From the NCBI GenBank assembly GCA_017521425.1, contig JAFXCQ010000030.1, forward strand, positions 62,001-126,000: 64,000 nucleotides of DNA. The letters are read 5' to 3'. The first letter of the stretch is position 1. Each line of letters starts with the position of its first letter. The DNA comes from Clostridia bacterium. GTDB taxonomy: Bacteria > Bacillota > Clostridia > Oscillospirales > Acutalibacteraceae. Shown piece after piece: positions 9,435 to 18,156 of this stretch. The notes beneath the pieces are model-generated. The model was not told where the DNA came from. It saw nothing but the letters and a program-made list of their open reading frames with translations, and searched no databases. Made by a program: the position numbers and the translations under genes.

Positions 9435-9975
9435 AATGAAAGAGATTTTTAAGAATTTAAGCAGTAACAAAAAGAATATTGTACTGATAATTTGTGCGGT
9501 GATGGCACTTGTTCTTTTAGTTGTTTCAGGATTTTCAGAAGAAAAAGAAACTGGAGAACAATTTGATGTTAAATTAAATGTGTCATCTTCGGAATACATA
9601 AAAGAACAAGAAGATAAATTGAAAAAGCTTATAGAAAAAATTGACGGTGCAGGCGAAGCAGAGGTGATGATTACCCTTGAAAGTTGTTACGAAAATGTTT
9701 ACCTCAAGGATAGTAACTTGAAAACTGAAAGTACAAGTGGTGTTTTCAAGGAAGAACAAGAAGAAAGCTTTGTGATGGCAAAAACAGGCTCAAACACGCA
9801 GGATGGGGTAATTATTAAAGTTTACGAGCCTGTCGTAAAAGGCGTTGCGGTAGTTGCAGCCGGTGGCGATGACGAAAAAGTGAAAATGGCTATTATAGAA
9901 ACTGTTTCGGCGGTTTTTAACATAAACAGTGCAAATATTTCAGTTGAAAAAATGAGATTTGAAGGGATGAAATAA
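9427..9975 (+). CDS. spoIIIAG: Stage III sporulation protein AG
   Basis: A 182-aa protein with one N-terminal transmembrane helix (about 18-36) followed by an extracytoplasmic EscJ/PrgK-like ring-building domain with the conserved segment GVIIKVYEPVVKGVAVVAAG. In B. subtilis SpoIIIAG forms a large ring in the intermembrane space. The ATG at 9427 lies in the end of spoIIIAF; a second in-frame ATG at 9436 is an alternative start. Confidence 0.93.
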   Translation: MIEMKEIFKNLSSNKKNIVLIICAVMALVLLVVSGFSEEKETGEQFDVKLNVSSSEYIKEQEDKLKKLIEKIDGAGEAEVMITLESCYENVYLKDSNLKTESTSGVFKEEQEESFVMAKTGSNTQDGVIIKVYEPVVKGVAVVAAGGDDEKVKMAIIETVSAVFNINSANISVEKMRFEGMK

Positions 9976-9977
9976 TA

Positions 9978-10553
9978 ATGAATTTACTTATTAAAAGAAG
10001 ACAACTTGTTATGGCTACTCTTGTAGTTGCATTAGGAGCGGCGGTATTTGTGAATTGGTATTTTACTAATTCTTCTAATAATGTTGCAGGTGTTGATGAA
10101 ACAACAAACGAATATGTGCAGAATTTAGGTGAGGCTAAATATGTGAATTCTGACAAAGCGGATACAGACAAAAATGATAATAACGCAACTGCGACTGCCT
10201 CAAAAAATACAGATTATTTTGCGACAGTAAAATTAAAAAGAACCAAAGCACACGATGATGCTTTGGAAAGTATGAAAGCATTATTAAAAGAAGCACCCGG
10301 AAACAGTGAGAGTGCAGAAGGAATTTCAAAATCTATAGACGCTTTAAGTAAAACAATTAAGCTTGAAGCAGATATTGAAGCACTCATTTCTGCAAAATTA
10401 AAATGTGAATGTGTTGTAATGCTCAATAACGACAATGCAGAAGTTGTTGTTACAAAAGGCAACCTTAACGACGCAAGTATTCTGCAGATAATGGATGCGG
10501 TGCTTAATAATACCGAAGTTAAGGCTGAGAATATTAAAATCAGCGAAAGCTGA
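9978..10553 (+). CDS. spoIIIAH: Stage III sporulation protein AH
   Basis: A 191-aa protein with one N-terminal membrane helix (residues about 10-30), a variable linker, and a C-terminal domain that in the family binds forespore SpoIIQ. The start is two bases behind the spoIIIAG stop. It is the last gene of the operon; the following intergenic region is taken up by repeat element B rather than by the acc/nusB genes often found after spoIIIAH in other Firmicutes. Confidence 0.92.
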   Translation: MNLLIKRRQLVMATLVVALGAAVFVNWYFTNSSNNVAGVDETTNEYVQNLGEAKYVNSDKADTDKNDNNATATASKNTDYFATVKLKRTKAHDDALESMKALLKEAPGNSESAEGISKSIDALSKTIKLEADIEALISAKLKCECVVMLNNDNAEVVVTKGNLNDASILQIMDAVLNNTEVKAENIKISES

Positions 10554-10554
10554 T

Positions 10555-10738
10555 TTTAAATTGAAAATTGAAAATTTCGGGACCTGCGGTCAGCTATTAT
10601 AATTATTTGTGAATAAAAACAACATCCTATCATTTTTAGTTTACAAAAAACTTTAAATGCTAGGATGGTTTTTGTCTATTCGACAACAATTACAATCAAC
10701 GCGAAGCGTTCCGAAATTTTCAATTTTCAACTTTCAAT
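10555..10738. repeat. Heptad-arm hairpin element B
   Basis: Left arm from 10558 with ATTGAAA units, then TTTCGG. Core hairpin 10622-10669 (CATCCTATCATTTTTAGTT and AACTTTAAATGCTAGGATG). A GCGAAGCG motif at 10701-10708. Right arm CCGAAATTTTCAATTTTCAA from 10711, complementary to the left arm. The right arm runs into the 3' end of the minus-strand amidohydrolase and supplies its stop codon and last residues. Confidence 0.82.
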
Positions 10739-11530
10739 TATTTTCAAAATGTTAGTGCTGAAAATCCTCTCCAATTCTTCATCAGTTAAACCTAATGACA
10801 GAATATAATCTAATTCATCTTTTTGTCGCCACATTGGGTAGTCGGTTGCAAAAATTACTTTATCTGCACCGTAACGGCGGATAATTTTAAGTGTGGTTTC
10901 TTTTTCTAAAGCAAAAAATGCAGAGCAGGTGTCAACATATAAATTCGGTAATTCAGATAATTTTTTACTCGCTTCTTCCCATATAGAATAACCGCCGAAA
11001 TGAGCACCTATAACTGTTAAATCGGTGTAAATTTCCATAACGGGTAAAAGTCTGTTCGGGTTAGAATTATCGTAGCGGGAGTCGCCCGTGTGCATTAAAA
11101 TTGGTAAATGATACTTTTCGCAAAGCTCATAAATTTTAAGACAACGATAATCGTCAATTTTAAAATTCTGAATGTCGGGGTGTAGCTTTACACCTTTAAG
11201 ACCTAAAGAAATAAGCTCTTTTACATCAGCTTCTAAATCACTTGAATTTGGATGAAGTGTGCCGAAACCTATGAATTTGTCAGGGTGTTTACTTACTTCA
11301 TTGCTGATAAAGTGATTTATGCTTGAAACTTGTTTTTCAGTTGTAGCAACAGATTGTACAAGCATTTTATTTACGCCTGTTTCTTCGCTCTGTTTTAAAA
11401 GTTCTTCTGTCGTTCCGTGAAAAGGGGAATGACCAACACCATAAAAATTATCGGTACTGTCAGTTGCTTTTTGCGCTATCTTTTCAGGGTATATATGACA
11501 GTGGGCGTCTATTATATTGAATTTTTTCAT
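10727..11530 (-). CDS. Amidohydrolase family (TIM-barrel metal-dependent hydrolase)
   Basis: A 267-aa protein of the amidohydrolase-2 type. An N-terminal HxH metal motif (DAHCHIYPEK, residues 8-17), a central GVKLHPDIQ, a later IGAHFGG and the C-terminal ATDYPMW with the catalytic Asp give the expected order. Relatives act as decarboxylases or hydrolases on cyclic or aromatic acids, so substrate cannot be given. No strong ribosome binding site is visible. The last residues (ES, stop) are encoded by the arm of repeat B. It lies on the same strand as the T-box operon upstream but is separated from it by element C, so co-transcription is uncertain. Confidence 0.85.
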   Translation of the reverse strand: MKKFNIIDAHCHIYPEKIAQKATDSTDNFYGVGHSPFHGTTEELLKQSEETGVNKMLVQSVATTEKQVSSINHFISNEVSKHPDKFIGFGTLHPNSSDLEADVKELISLGLKGVKLHPDIQNFKIDDYRCLKIYELCEKYHLPILMHTGDSRYDNSNPNRLLPVMEIYTDLTVIGAHFGGYSIWEEASKKLSELPNLYVDTCSAFFALEKETTLKIIRRYGADKVIFATDYPMWRQKDELDYILSLGLTDEELERIFSTNILKIIES

Positions 11531-11552
11531 TGAAAAAACATCTCGCTTTTTA

Positions 11553-11745
11553 TAGGGACTGGGGATTAGGGAATAGGGAACAGAAATCAGGAATCAGGAA
11601 TCAGGAATCAGGGCTTCGCTATAGGTGAAAATATCCTATCATTTTTGGTTAAAAGTAACTTTAAATGATAGGATATACTTTTCAGTTTTCAAATAACTAG
11701 TCCATAGCATATAGTCAATAGTTCCTGAGTTTCGCTATGCGAAAC
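11553..11745. repeat. Heptad-arm hairpin element C
   Basis: Left arm (about 11553-11611) has clear period seven: ATTAGGG, AATAGGG, AACAGAA, then four ATCAGGA-type units. GGCTTCGCTATAGG follows. Core hairpin 11631-11676 (ATATCCTATCATTTTTGGTT / AACTTTAAATGATAGGATAT). The right arm (11692-11729) has TAGTCCA, TAGCATA, TAGTCAA and TAGTTCC units, then a GTTTCGC...GCGAAAC inverted pair that reaches the stop codon of the minus-strand fusion gene. Confidence 0.8.
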
Positions 11746-14274
11746 TTACGCTGTCTCTACTGAATTTGCTTTTTGAAGTCCGTATTTTTCAATAGCATTT
11801 TCACGCATTTTATATTTAAGGATTTTACCTGCGGCATTCATTGGGAATGAATCAACAAAGTCAATGTATTTTGGCACTTTGTGACGAGCCATATGGTCCA
11901 TAATGTATTGCTTCATTTCTTCAATTGTCATTGAAACATCTTCTTTAAGAATGATACAAGCCATAATTTCTTCGCCATATTGTTCGTCAGGAACACCAAT
12001 TACCTGAACATCCTTAACATTTTCGTGGGTGTAAATAAATTCTTCAATTTCTTTAGGGTAAATATTTTCACCACCACGAATAATCATATCCTTAAGTCTG
12101 CCTGTAATACGGTAGTTGCCGTCAGGTGTTCTGCAAGCAAGGTCACCTGTGTGAAGCCAACCATCTTTGTCTATAGCGGCAGCAGTTGCTTTAGGCATTT
12201 TGTAGTAGCCCTTCATAATGTTGTAACCACGTGCAACAAATTCACCATTAACCTCGTCAGGACAATCCTCGCCAGTTTCAGGGTCAACAATTTTACATTC
12301 AATTTCAGGTAATGCTCTACCAACAGTAGCAACTCTGACTTCAAGAGGGTCATCTGTTGAACTCATTGTACAACCAGGGGATGCCTCTGTCTGACCATAA
12401 ACAATTGTGATTTCTTTCATGTTCATTTTGTTAACAACATCCTGCATAACAGCAATAGGGCAAGGGCTACCCGCCATAATACCTGTACGCATATAAGAAA
12501 AGTCTGTTTTCGGGAAGTCAGGATGCTCTAAAAGAGCTATAAACATTGTTGGAACACCGTGGAATGCCGTTATTCTTTCAGAGTTTATACAAGCAAGTGC
12601 CGGCTTCGGTGAGAAGTATGGAAGCGGTAAAATTGTACCACCGTGTGTCATTGTTGCAGTCATAGCAAGAACCATACCAAAACAGTGGAACATAGGCACC
12701 TGAATCATCATTCTGTCTGCAGTAGAAAGGTCCATTCTGTCACCGATGTTTTTACCATTATTAACAATGTTGTAGTGGGTGAGCATAACACCTTTAGGGA
12801 ATCCTGTTGTACCTGATGTATATTGCATATTACAAACATCATTTACATCAACTGTAGCAGCTAATCTGTAAACCTCTTCTTTTGGTACAGATGGCGCTCT
12901 TTTTATAGCATCTTCCCATGTAAGACAACCTTTTTTCTTGAAGCCTACCGTAATAACATTTCTTAAGAATGGTAATCTCTTTGAGTGAAGTGGCTCGCCT
13001 GGTACTGTTGTTTCGAGTTCAGGGCAGAGCTCACCAATGATTTCATCATAATTTGAATCACGATAACCGTCAATTAAAATAAGGGTATGTGTATCAGATT
13101 GCTTTAATAAATATTCTGCTTCGTGAATTTTGTAAGCAGTATTCATTGTAACAAGAACTGCGCCAATTTTTGTAGCCGCCCAGAATGCAATATACCATTG
13201 CGGCACGTTAGTTGCCCATACTGCAACGTGGCTACCTGGTTTTACACCGAGAGAGATGAATGCACGACAACACTCGTCAACATCATCACGGAATTCTGAA
13301 TAAGTTCTTGTGTAGTCAAGTGTAGTGTATTTGAAAGCATACTGGTCAGGGAATTCTTCAACCATTTTGTCGAGCACCTGTGAAAAGGTTGCTTCTATAA
13401 GTGTTTCTTTCTTCCATACATATTTACCAGTATGAGTTTTGTTTGAGTAAAGAGTTTTCTTCGCTCTTGAAGTGTTACCGAACTGAGCCATAAAACTAAC
13501 AAAGTGTGAAAAGATAATTTCCATATCGTCGAGTTCAGGCATCCATTTAGGGTCCCATTCAATTGAAGCAAAACCGTTGTAATTTACAGAAGTGAGAGCT
13601 AAAACCGCTTCTTCTATTGGGTATTCACCCTCGCCGATAAGGCAATATTTTATTTTGCCATCTTCTTTAATAGCGTCTTTTATGTGTACGTGTTTTACAT
13701 AAGCACCAAGATTTTTAATTGTTGTTTCAGGCTCTTCACCTGCAATAAAATATGGTGAATAAAAATCCCAGAGTGCTGCAAGAGAATCACAAGAGAATGT
13801 GTTGAGTACTTCAAGTAATTTTGTTGTATCTGAGAAAAGTCCTGATGTTTCAATAATAATTGTAACATTGTTCTTTTCTGCTTCAGGAATAATGTCTGAA
13901 AGTACAGAAATAACTTCTTGTTTTTGTTCTTCAAAATCTGCACCTGTGTCGGTTGCTTTAATACGAACAAAAGGAATGTGAAGTGTAGAAGCAATCTGGA
14001 GACATTTGCTTAATTCTTCTAAAAATGCTTCTCTTTCTTCTTTTGCTGCCGGGTTTTTAAGTGTATCAATACAAGGTATTCTCAAATTCTTTTCGTAAAG
14101 TTCGCGTACAGTTGCCTGAGCAGAACTCATATAAAATGCACCGTTTTTTTCTGTGAATGAGGGGTTGTTAACGTTGTGGAGTTCGATTCCGTTAAAGCCT
14201 TGCTCGGTTGCAATTCTTGTGAAATCTTCCCACAAATAGCCGTGCCAACCTTTTGTTGAAAAAGAAATTTTCAT
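11746..14274 (-). CDS. Fusion: xylose-isomerase-like TIM barrel + AMP-forming acyl-CoA synthetase
   Basis: An 842-aa two-domain protein. Residues 1-265 are a sugar-phosphate isomerase/epimerase-type TIM barrel (AP_endonuc_2). Plausible metal ligands E142 (IIIETSG), D169 (ALWDFYS), H195/H197 (KHVHIKD) and E239 (SIEWDP) are kept. Residues about 285-842 are a full ANL-superfamily ligase with P-loop YTSGTTGFPKG (485-495), VYGQTEASPG (625-634), HTGDLA (708-713), GRLKDMIIRGGENIYP and the catalytic lysine of AAGKILK (K817). Both halves look active. AGGGGTGA precedes the ATG. It starts 13 bases behind the LeuA-like gene in the same T-box-controlled unit. Substrate unknown. Confidence 0.88.
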   Translation of the reverse strand: MKISFSTKGWHGYLWEDFTRIATEQGFNGIELHNVNNPSFTEKNGAFYMSSAQATVRELYEKNLRIPCIDTLKNPAAKEEREAFLEELSKCLQIASTLHIPFVRIKATDTGADFEEQKQEVISVLSDIIPEAEKNNVTIIIETSGLFSDTTKLLEVLNTFSCDSLAALWDFYSPYFIAGEEPETTIKNLGAYVKHVHIKDAIKEDGKIKYCLIGEGEYPIEEAVLALTSVNYNGFASIEWDPKWMPELDDMEIIFSHFVSFMAQFGNTSRAKKTLYSNKTHTGKYVWKKETLIEATFSQVLDKMVEEFPDQYAFKYTTLDYTRTYSEFRDDVDECCRAFISLGVKPGSHVAVWATNVPQWYIAFWAATKIGAVLVTMNTAYKIHEAEYLLKQSDTHTLILIDGYRDSNYDEIIGELCPELETTVPGEPLHSKRLPFLRNVITVGFKKKGCLTWEDAIKRAPSVPKEEVYRLAATVDVNDVCNMQYTSGTTGFPKGVMLTHYNIVNNGKNIGDRMDLSTADRMMIQVPMFHCFGMVLAMTATMTHGGTILPLPYFSPKPALACINSERITAFHGVPTMFIALLEHPDFPKTDFSYMRTGIMAGSPCPIAVMQDVVNKMNMKEITIVYGQTEASPGCTMSSTDDPLEVRVATVGRALPEIECKIVDPETGEDCPDEVNGEFVARGYNIMKGYYKMPKATAAAIDKDGWLHTGDLACRTPDGNYRITGRLKDMIIRGGENIYPKEIEEFIYTHENVKDVQVIGVPDEQYGEEIMACIILKEDVSMTIEEMKQYIMDHMARHKVPKYIDFVDSFPMNAAGKILKYKMRENAIEKYGLQKANSVETA

Positions 14275-14287
14275 TTTTTGTCACCCC

Positions 14288-15694
14288 TTAAATTTCTTCA
14301 AAAATAATTTTGTTAATCGCATTTATATAAGCGCGGATACTTGCACCGATAATATCAGTTGAAACACCATTGCCGGAGTAGAGTTTACCATTAGAACGGA
14401 GTTTAACGAGTGCAGAACCGGTTGCTTCTCTGCCTTCTGTAACAGAGTGAATCTGGAAATCGTCAAGTTCGTAGTGATGACCTACAATCTGTTCAATTGT
14501 AGTAAAAGCTGCGTCAATAGGACCGTCACCAATACCAATAGCCTGTTTGTTTTCGCCATCTTTTTCAAGTGTGATTTGTGCAGATGAAGTAATAATATTA
14601 CCAGTGTTTATAACATAATCTACTAATTTATAAGCAGGTGTAACCTGAAGTGCTGTTGTTGCAACAATTGCGTCAAGTTCTTTGTTTGAAATTGTCTTTT
14701 TACTTGCAACAGATTTGAAGCGTTCAAATACCTTTGCGCTGTCTTCATCAGATAAATCGTAGCCTAAATTTTTAACTGCTTTTAAAACAGTTTCCTGTGA
14801 ATCGTTTTCAGTTAAATTGAATTCAGATGCAGGTACACTACTTGTTGTTTCTGTTACTGAAACAATGTGTTTGCCGTCTGCAATTTTTGCAACCTGATTT
14901 ATAATTCTTAAAAATTCGCTGTATTTGAGTGAGCAGCAAATATCTAATTTGTCGCCATTGTTTCTTATAATATTTGAAACAGTTACAATTGATGTAATAT
15001 TAGCATTGTTTGAAGCACATTTGATTTCTGTTGCACCGTGTGTAACTGCAAGCATAGCTGAAGCTGCTGCACAACCATTTGTATCTTCACACATAACACC
15101 TAAATTAACATTTTTAAGTTCAGGAATTGCTTTGATTGTTTCTTCAATGAAATTAACAAATGCGTCAGGGAGCATAGCTGCTTCATTGTCACAAATAGTA
15201 ATTGTTTTAGCACCTGCTTCAATTGCAGTTTTTATAGTAGCAACTAAAACATCGCTTTCTGCTCTTGTTGCATCAAGTGCAACGAATTCAACATCACTAC
15301 AAAGTGAAACTGATTTTTCAACCAATGCTTTAATAAGTTCTATCATTTTAGGTGCTTTCTTGTGGCAGGTGTATTCCATTCCAACAGGGGAGACAGGAAG
15401 TGCTACAGAAAGTCTTGGTTTACTTGCAGTTTTAATTGAATTGTATGTAAACTCTACACTTTCAACTGTTGTGCCAACCTGAACACTCATAATACTATTT
15501 TTTAAGAATGCACAAGCGGTTTTTAAAAGAAGTGTATCTGTTTTTTCATTTTCAATTGCAGGAAATTCAACAACATCAACATTTGCGCTTTCTAAAAGTC
15601 GTGCAATTTCAACCTTTTCTTTGAAGCTGAGAGTTGCTTCATTACCTTGAGATTTAATTAAAATTGTACGGTCTGAAATTTTGATTTTGTTCAT
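14288..15694 (-). CDS. LeuA-like protein lacking catalytic residues, with intact regulatory domain
   Basis: 468 aa. The N-terminal HMGL-like barrel aligns with 2-isopropylmalate synthase, but the signature motifs are changed. DTTLRDG is ISDRTILIK (residues 6-14), HxHND is MCEDT, and GxGERxGN is replaced by ASNNANIT. The C-terminal LeuA allosteric domain is well kept (IGIGDGPIDAAFTTIEQIVG, then GNGVSTDIIGASIRAYINAIN). This indicates a pseudo-synthase or an enzyme with altered chemistry rather than a working LeuA. GAAAGGAT precedes the ATG. It is the first gene behind a T-box leader, consistent with a leucine link. Citramalate or homocitrate synthase is unlikely for the same missing residues. 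Confidence 0.8.
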   Translation of the reverse strand: MNKIKISDRTILIKSQGNEATLSFKEKVEIARLLESANVDVVEFPAIENEKTDTLLLKTACAFLKNSIMSVQVGTTVESVEFTYNSIKTASKPRLSVALPVSPVGMEYTCHKKAPKMIELIKALVEKSVSLCSDVEFVALDATRAESDVLVATIKTAIEAGAKTITICDNEAAMLPDAFVNFIEETIKAIPELKNVNLGVMCEDTNGCAAASAMLAVTHGATEIKCASNNANITSIVTVSNIIRNNGDKLDICCSLKYSEFLRIINQVAKIADGKHIVSVTETTSSVPASEFNLTENDSQETVLKAVKNLGYDLSDEDSAKVFERFKSVASKKTISNKELDAIVATTALQVTPAYKLVDYVINTGNIITSSAQITLEKDGENKQAIGIGDGPIDAAFTTIEQIVGHHYELDDFQIHSVTEGREATGSALVKLRSNGKLYSGNGVSTDIIGASIRAYINAINKIIFEEI

Positions 15695-15764
15695 AACAGT
15701 AATCCTTTCAAAAGTTAGATTGTTATATTGATATGTATTGATTTTTTATTTCGTGTGGTATCAG

Positions 15765-16055
15765 GGAAAATAAAAAACCCGAGTCAAAGCATAATTGTTT
15801 TGACTCAGGGACGAATTTTTAATAATCCGCGGTACCACCCCGCTTACTGCAAAAACGCAGTCACTCATTAAGACTCAATTAAGTCCGTAGCCATGGTAAC
15901 GGGGCAACCGGAACTTCTTACTCACGAAAATCCGCTTCTGAAGCTCTGCTCTGGAACGAGACCGCATTGTTGAAACCTGTCAGCTCACACCAACCGCCAA
16001 CTCTCTGAAAAGTTTTACCAAAAATGCGTAATTCCTTCAATGCATTTATCAATAT
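15765..16055 (-). promoter_or_regulatory. T-box riboswitch leader, probably leucine-specific
   Basis: On the minus strand the leader starts near 16055. It shows a Stem I region with AGAGAGTTGGCGGTTGGTG, and the T-box antiterminator sequence GGGTGGTACCGCGG (about 15842-15827). A terminator hairpin follows, GAGTCAAA...TTTGACTC (15778-15810) with a U-run. These are the hallmark elements of T-box leaders. The specifier could not be fixed with certainty; a CUC (Leu) lies at 15958-15960 on the 3' side of Stem I, and the downstream gene is LeuA-like. Confidence 0.88.
15778..15810 (-). terminator. T-box intrinsic terminator
   Basis: A stem of about 11 bp, CCTGAGTCAAA...TTTGACTCGGG in the minus reading, followed by TTTTTT. 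It competes with the antiterminator that contains GGTGGTACC just upstream. Confidence 0.85.
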
Positions 16056-16062
16056 GTGAAGT

Positions 16063-16091
16063 ATAATAGCATTAGAACTCTTCAATGTCAA
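16063..16091 (-). promoter_or_regulatory. Sigma-A-type promoter of the T-box operon
   Basis: In the minus reading, TTGACA (16091-16086), a 17-base spacer, then TATTAT (16068-16063). It sits just upstream of the T-box leader. Confidence 0.75.
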
Positions 16092-16269
16092 GAGTTTTTT
16101 AAAAATAAAATGAAGTGAAAATGTCAAATATCCAACAAAAATGTGATTATTTGTAAAAAAACTCTAAAAATATTCTATATTAGAATAAATTTTTTATGTT
16201 TATATGGTATAGTGAAAATATTAACAAACTGGTGTGAAGTTTGTAGAAACTTAAAAAGGAGCGTTTTTT

Positions 16270-18111
16270 ATGAGAACAACACTCAAAAAAAGACTTTTGA
16301 GACTTACTTGTATCAGCGTTGTTGTAGCTTCACTTATTGTTACAATTGCAGCTGAAATCGGTATTTTCTCATTATCAAAAGCAAATACAGAACAAAATGG
16401 ATTAACTGTTACTTCTATTGCCGAAAAGACTTTTAACGAAGAAATTATTTATCTCAGTGATTGCCTTTTAGAAGCGGAAGAGAATCTTGAGGGCGATGCA
16501 ACATTTGAGAGGGTTTTCTTCCACGGTGAATTTGAAGGGTATGATTACAGTGCAGTAAATGATGTAATCGAATCCGCTAATACTGAATATATGGTTGTTA
16601 CGCCTTACGTTACAAATGAAGAGGGTGATTACGTAACACTTGTTGCTTTAAAACGTGATGACGGAATAATAATAGGTGAATTGGCAGAGGATTATTTCAG
16701 TGCAATTTTAGGAGCATTAAAATTAAATGAAACAGACATAGGTTTTGTTGTTGATGCACAGGGTAGAATAATTCTTTCTGCAGATTATGATGTTGATACA
16801 ACAAACAATAATCTTGCTGAGAATTTCGGTTTAGGTAAGGTAACTGAGAATTTACAGGTTGCAGAACCAAGCGTTTCAAAGACAACATTTAATGGTGTGA
16901 AAAATACTGTTGCTCAGACTGCGGTTTCAGAATATGGTTATTCAATCGTTTACGGAACACAGGAAAATGCTATATATAGTCAGGCTATGTCGATTGGTGT
17001 TGCTTTGATTATTGTTGTTGCAGTTCTTTTCTGCCTTGCTTATTGGGTAGGTCAGTTAATTGCAAAACAGATTGCAACTCCGATTGTAAACACAACAAAC
17101 AGACTTGTTCGTGTTGTTGAAGGTGATTTACACGGTGAAACTCCTGTTACAAATCGTGGTGACGAAACACAGGTTCTCAATGATGCCATGGTTAGTACTA
17201 TTAAAGATTTTTCTGCTTATATTAAAGATATTGAAAGATTCTTGTCAGAACTTAGTGATGGTAACTTAAATGTTACAAGTGACCTTGAATATAATGGTGA
17301 CTATAGAAAAATCAGAGAAGCACTTACAAAAATTCGTAACAATCTCAATACTACTATATCTGGTATTAAAGAAGTAAGTGAACAGGTTGCTTCAGGTTCG
17401 GATGCACTTTCTACATCTGCTCAGCTTCTTGCACATAATACTTCACAAGAAGCAGCGACTCTTGAAGAAATCAGTTCAATGACAAATGATATTGAAACAA
17501 ATGTCGGTAAAAATGCAAGTGCTACTGTAGAAGCATCTGAACTTCTTAGGAATGTAGTTGCTACTGTTGAAACAGGTAGTATGAAAATGGCTGAAATGAA
17601 AGAGTCTATGGATGAAATTCAACGCTCATCAGAAGAGATTGAAAAAATTGTTAAGATGATAGATGATATTGCGTTCCATACAAATATTCTTTCTCTTAAT
17701 GCGGCAGTTGAAGCGGCAAGAGCAGGTGCTGCAGGTAAAGGCTTTGCAGTTGTTGCAGACGAAGTAAGAAATCTTGCGGCAAAATCTGCAGAAGCGGCTA
17801 AAAACACAATGGTACTTGTTGAAACAAGTTCGCGTTCGGTTAAACTCGGTGGCGAATTAACACTTGAAACAGATGAATCACTTAAAGCAATTCACACTTC
17901 AATTGGTCAGTTTGCAGGTCTTATGGATGGCATTACAGAAGCATCTAAAGAGCAGGAGGGTGCTATTAAGCAGATTACCTTAGGTATTGAACAACTTGCA
18001 AATGCAGTTCAGTCAAACTCTGCTACTGCAGAACAAAGTGCATCTTCTACAAATGAACTTAATCGTTTGGCAGGTACTTTAAAGGATGAGGTTGAACATT
18101 TTAATGTGTAA
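16270..18111 (+). CDS. Methyl-accepting chemotaxis protein
   Basis: A 613-aa chemoreceptor. TM1 is at about residues 14-33, followed by an extracytoplasmic Cache-like sensor domain (about 35-235), TM2 (about 238-260), a HAMP domain and the signalling domain. The hairpin tip is recognisable in FHTNILSLNAAVEAARAG and GFAVVADEVRNLA. AAGGAG lies 10 bases upstream of the ATG. An extended -10-like sequence (TGGTATAGT, 16205-16213) and a small inverted repeat (16224-16244) occupy the leader. No other chemotaxis or flagellar genes are in the window. The ligand is unknown. Confidence 0.93.
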   Translation: MRTTLKKRLLRLTCISVVVASLIVTIAAEIGIFSLSKANTEQNGLTVTSIAEKTFNEEIIYLSDCLLEAEENLEGDATFERVFFHGEFEGYDYSAVNDVIESANTEYMVVTPYVTNEEGDYVTLVALKRDDGIIIGELAEDYFSAILGALKLNETDIGFVVDAQGRIILSADYDVDTTNNNLAENFGLGKVTENLQVAEPSVSKTTFNGVKNTVAQTAVSEYGYSIVYGTQENAIYSQAMSIGVALIIVVAVLFCLAYWVGQLIAKQIATPIVNTTNRLVRVVEGDLHGETPVTNRGDETQVLNDAMVSTIKDFSAYIKDIERFLSELSDGNLNVTSDLEYNGDYRKIREALTKIRNNLNTTISGIKEVSEQVASGSDALSTSAQLLAHNTSQEAATLEEISSMTNDIETNVGKNASATVEASELLRNVVATVETGSMKMAEMKESMDEIQRSSEEIEKIVKMIDDIAFHTNILSLNAAVEAARAGAAGKGFAVVADEVRNLAAKSAEAAKNTMVLVETSSRSVKLGGELTLETDESLKAIHTSIGQFAGLMDGITEASKEQEGAIKQITLGIEQLANAVQSNSATAEQSASSTNELNRLAGTLKDEVEHFNV

Positions 18112-18119
18112 ATAAGTAT

Positions 18120-18154
18120 ACCCGATGACAGTATTGAACTGCCATCGGGTTTTC
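18120..18154. terminator. Bidirectional terminator between chemoreceptor and GH42-like gene
   Basis: Inverted repeat ACCCGATGACAG / CTGCCATCGGGT (18120-18150) followed by TTTCTTTTATT. It lies between two convergent genes. Confidence 0.8.
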
Positions 18155-18156
18155 TT

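Noticed and set aside
14925-15482. A 185-codon plus-strand reading frame inside the LeuA-like gene
   Set aside because: It is antisense to a well-supported gene, has no ribosome binding site, and its translation resembles no protein.
14288-15694. Citramalate or homocitrate synthase
   Set aside because: These also need the DTTLRDG and HxHND residues missing here.
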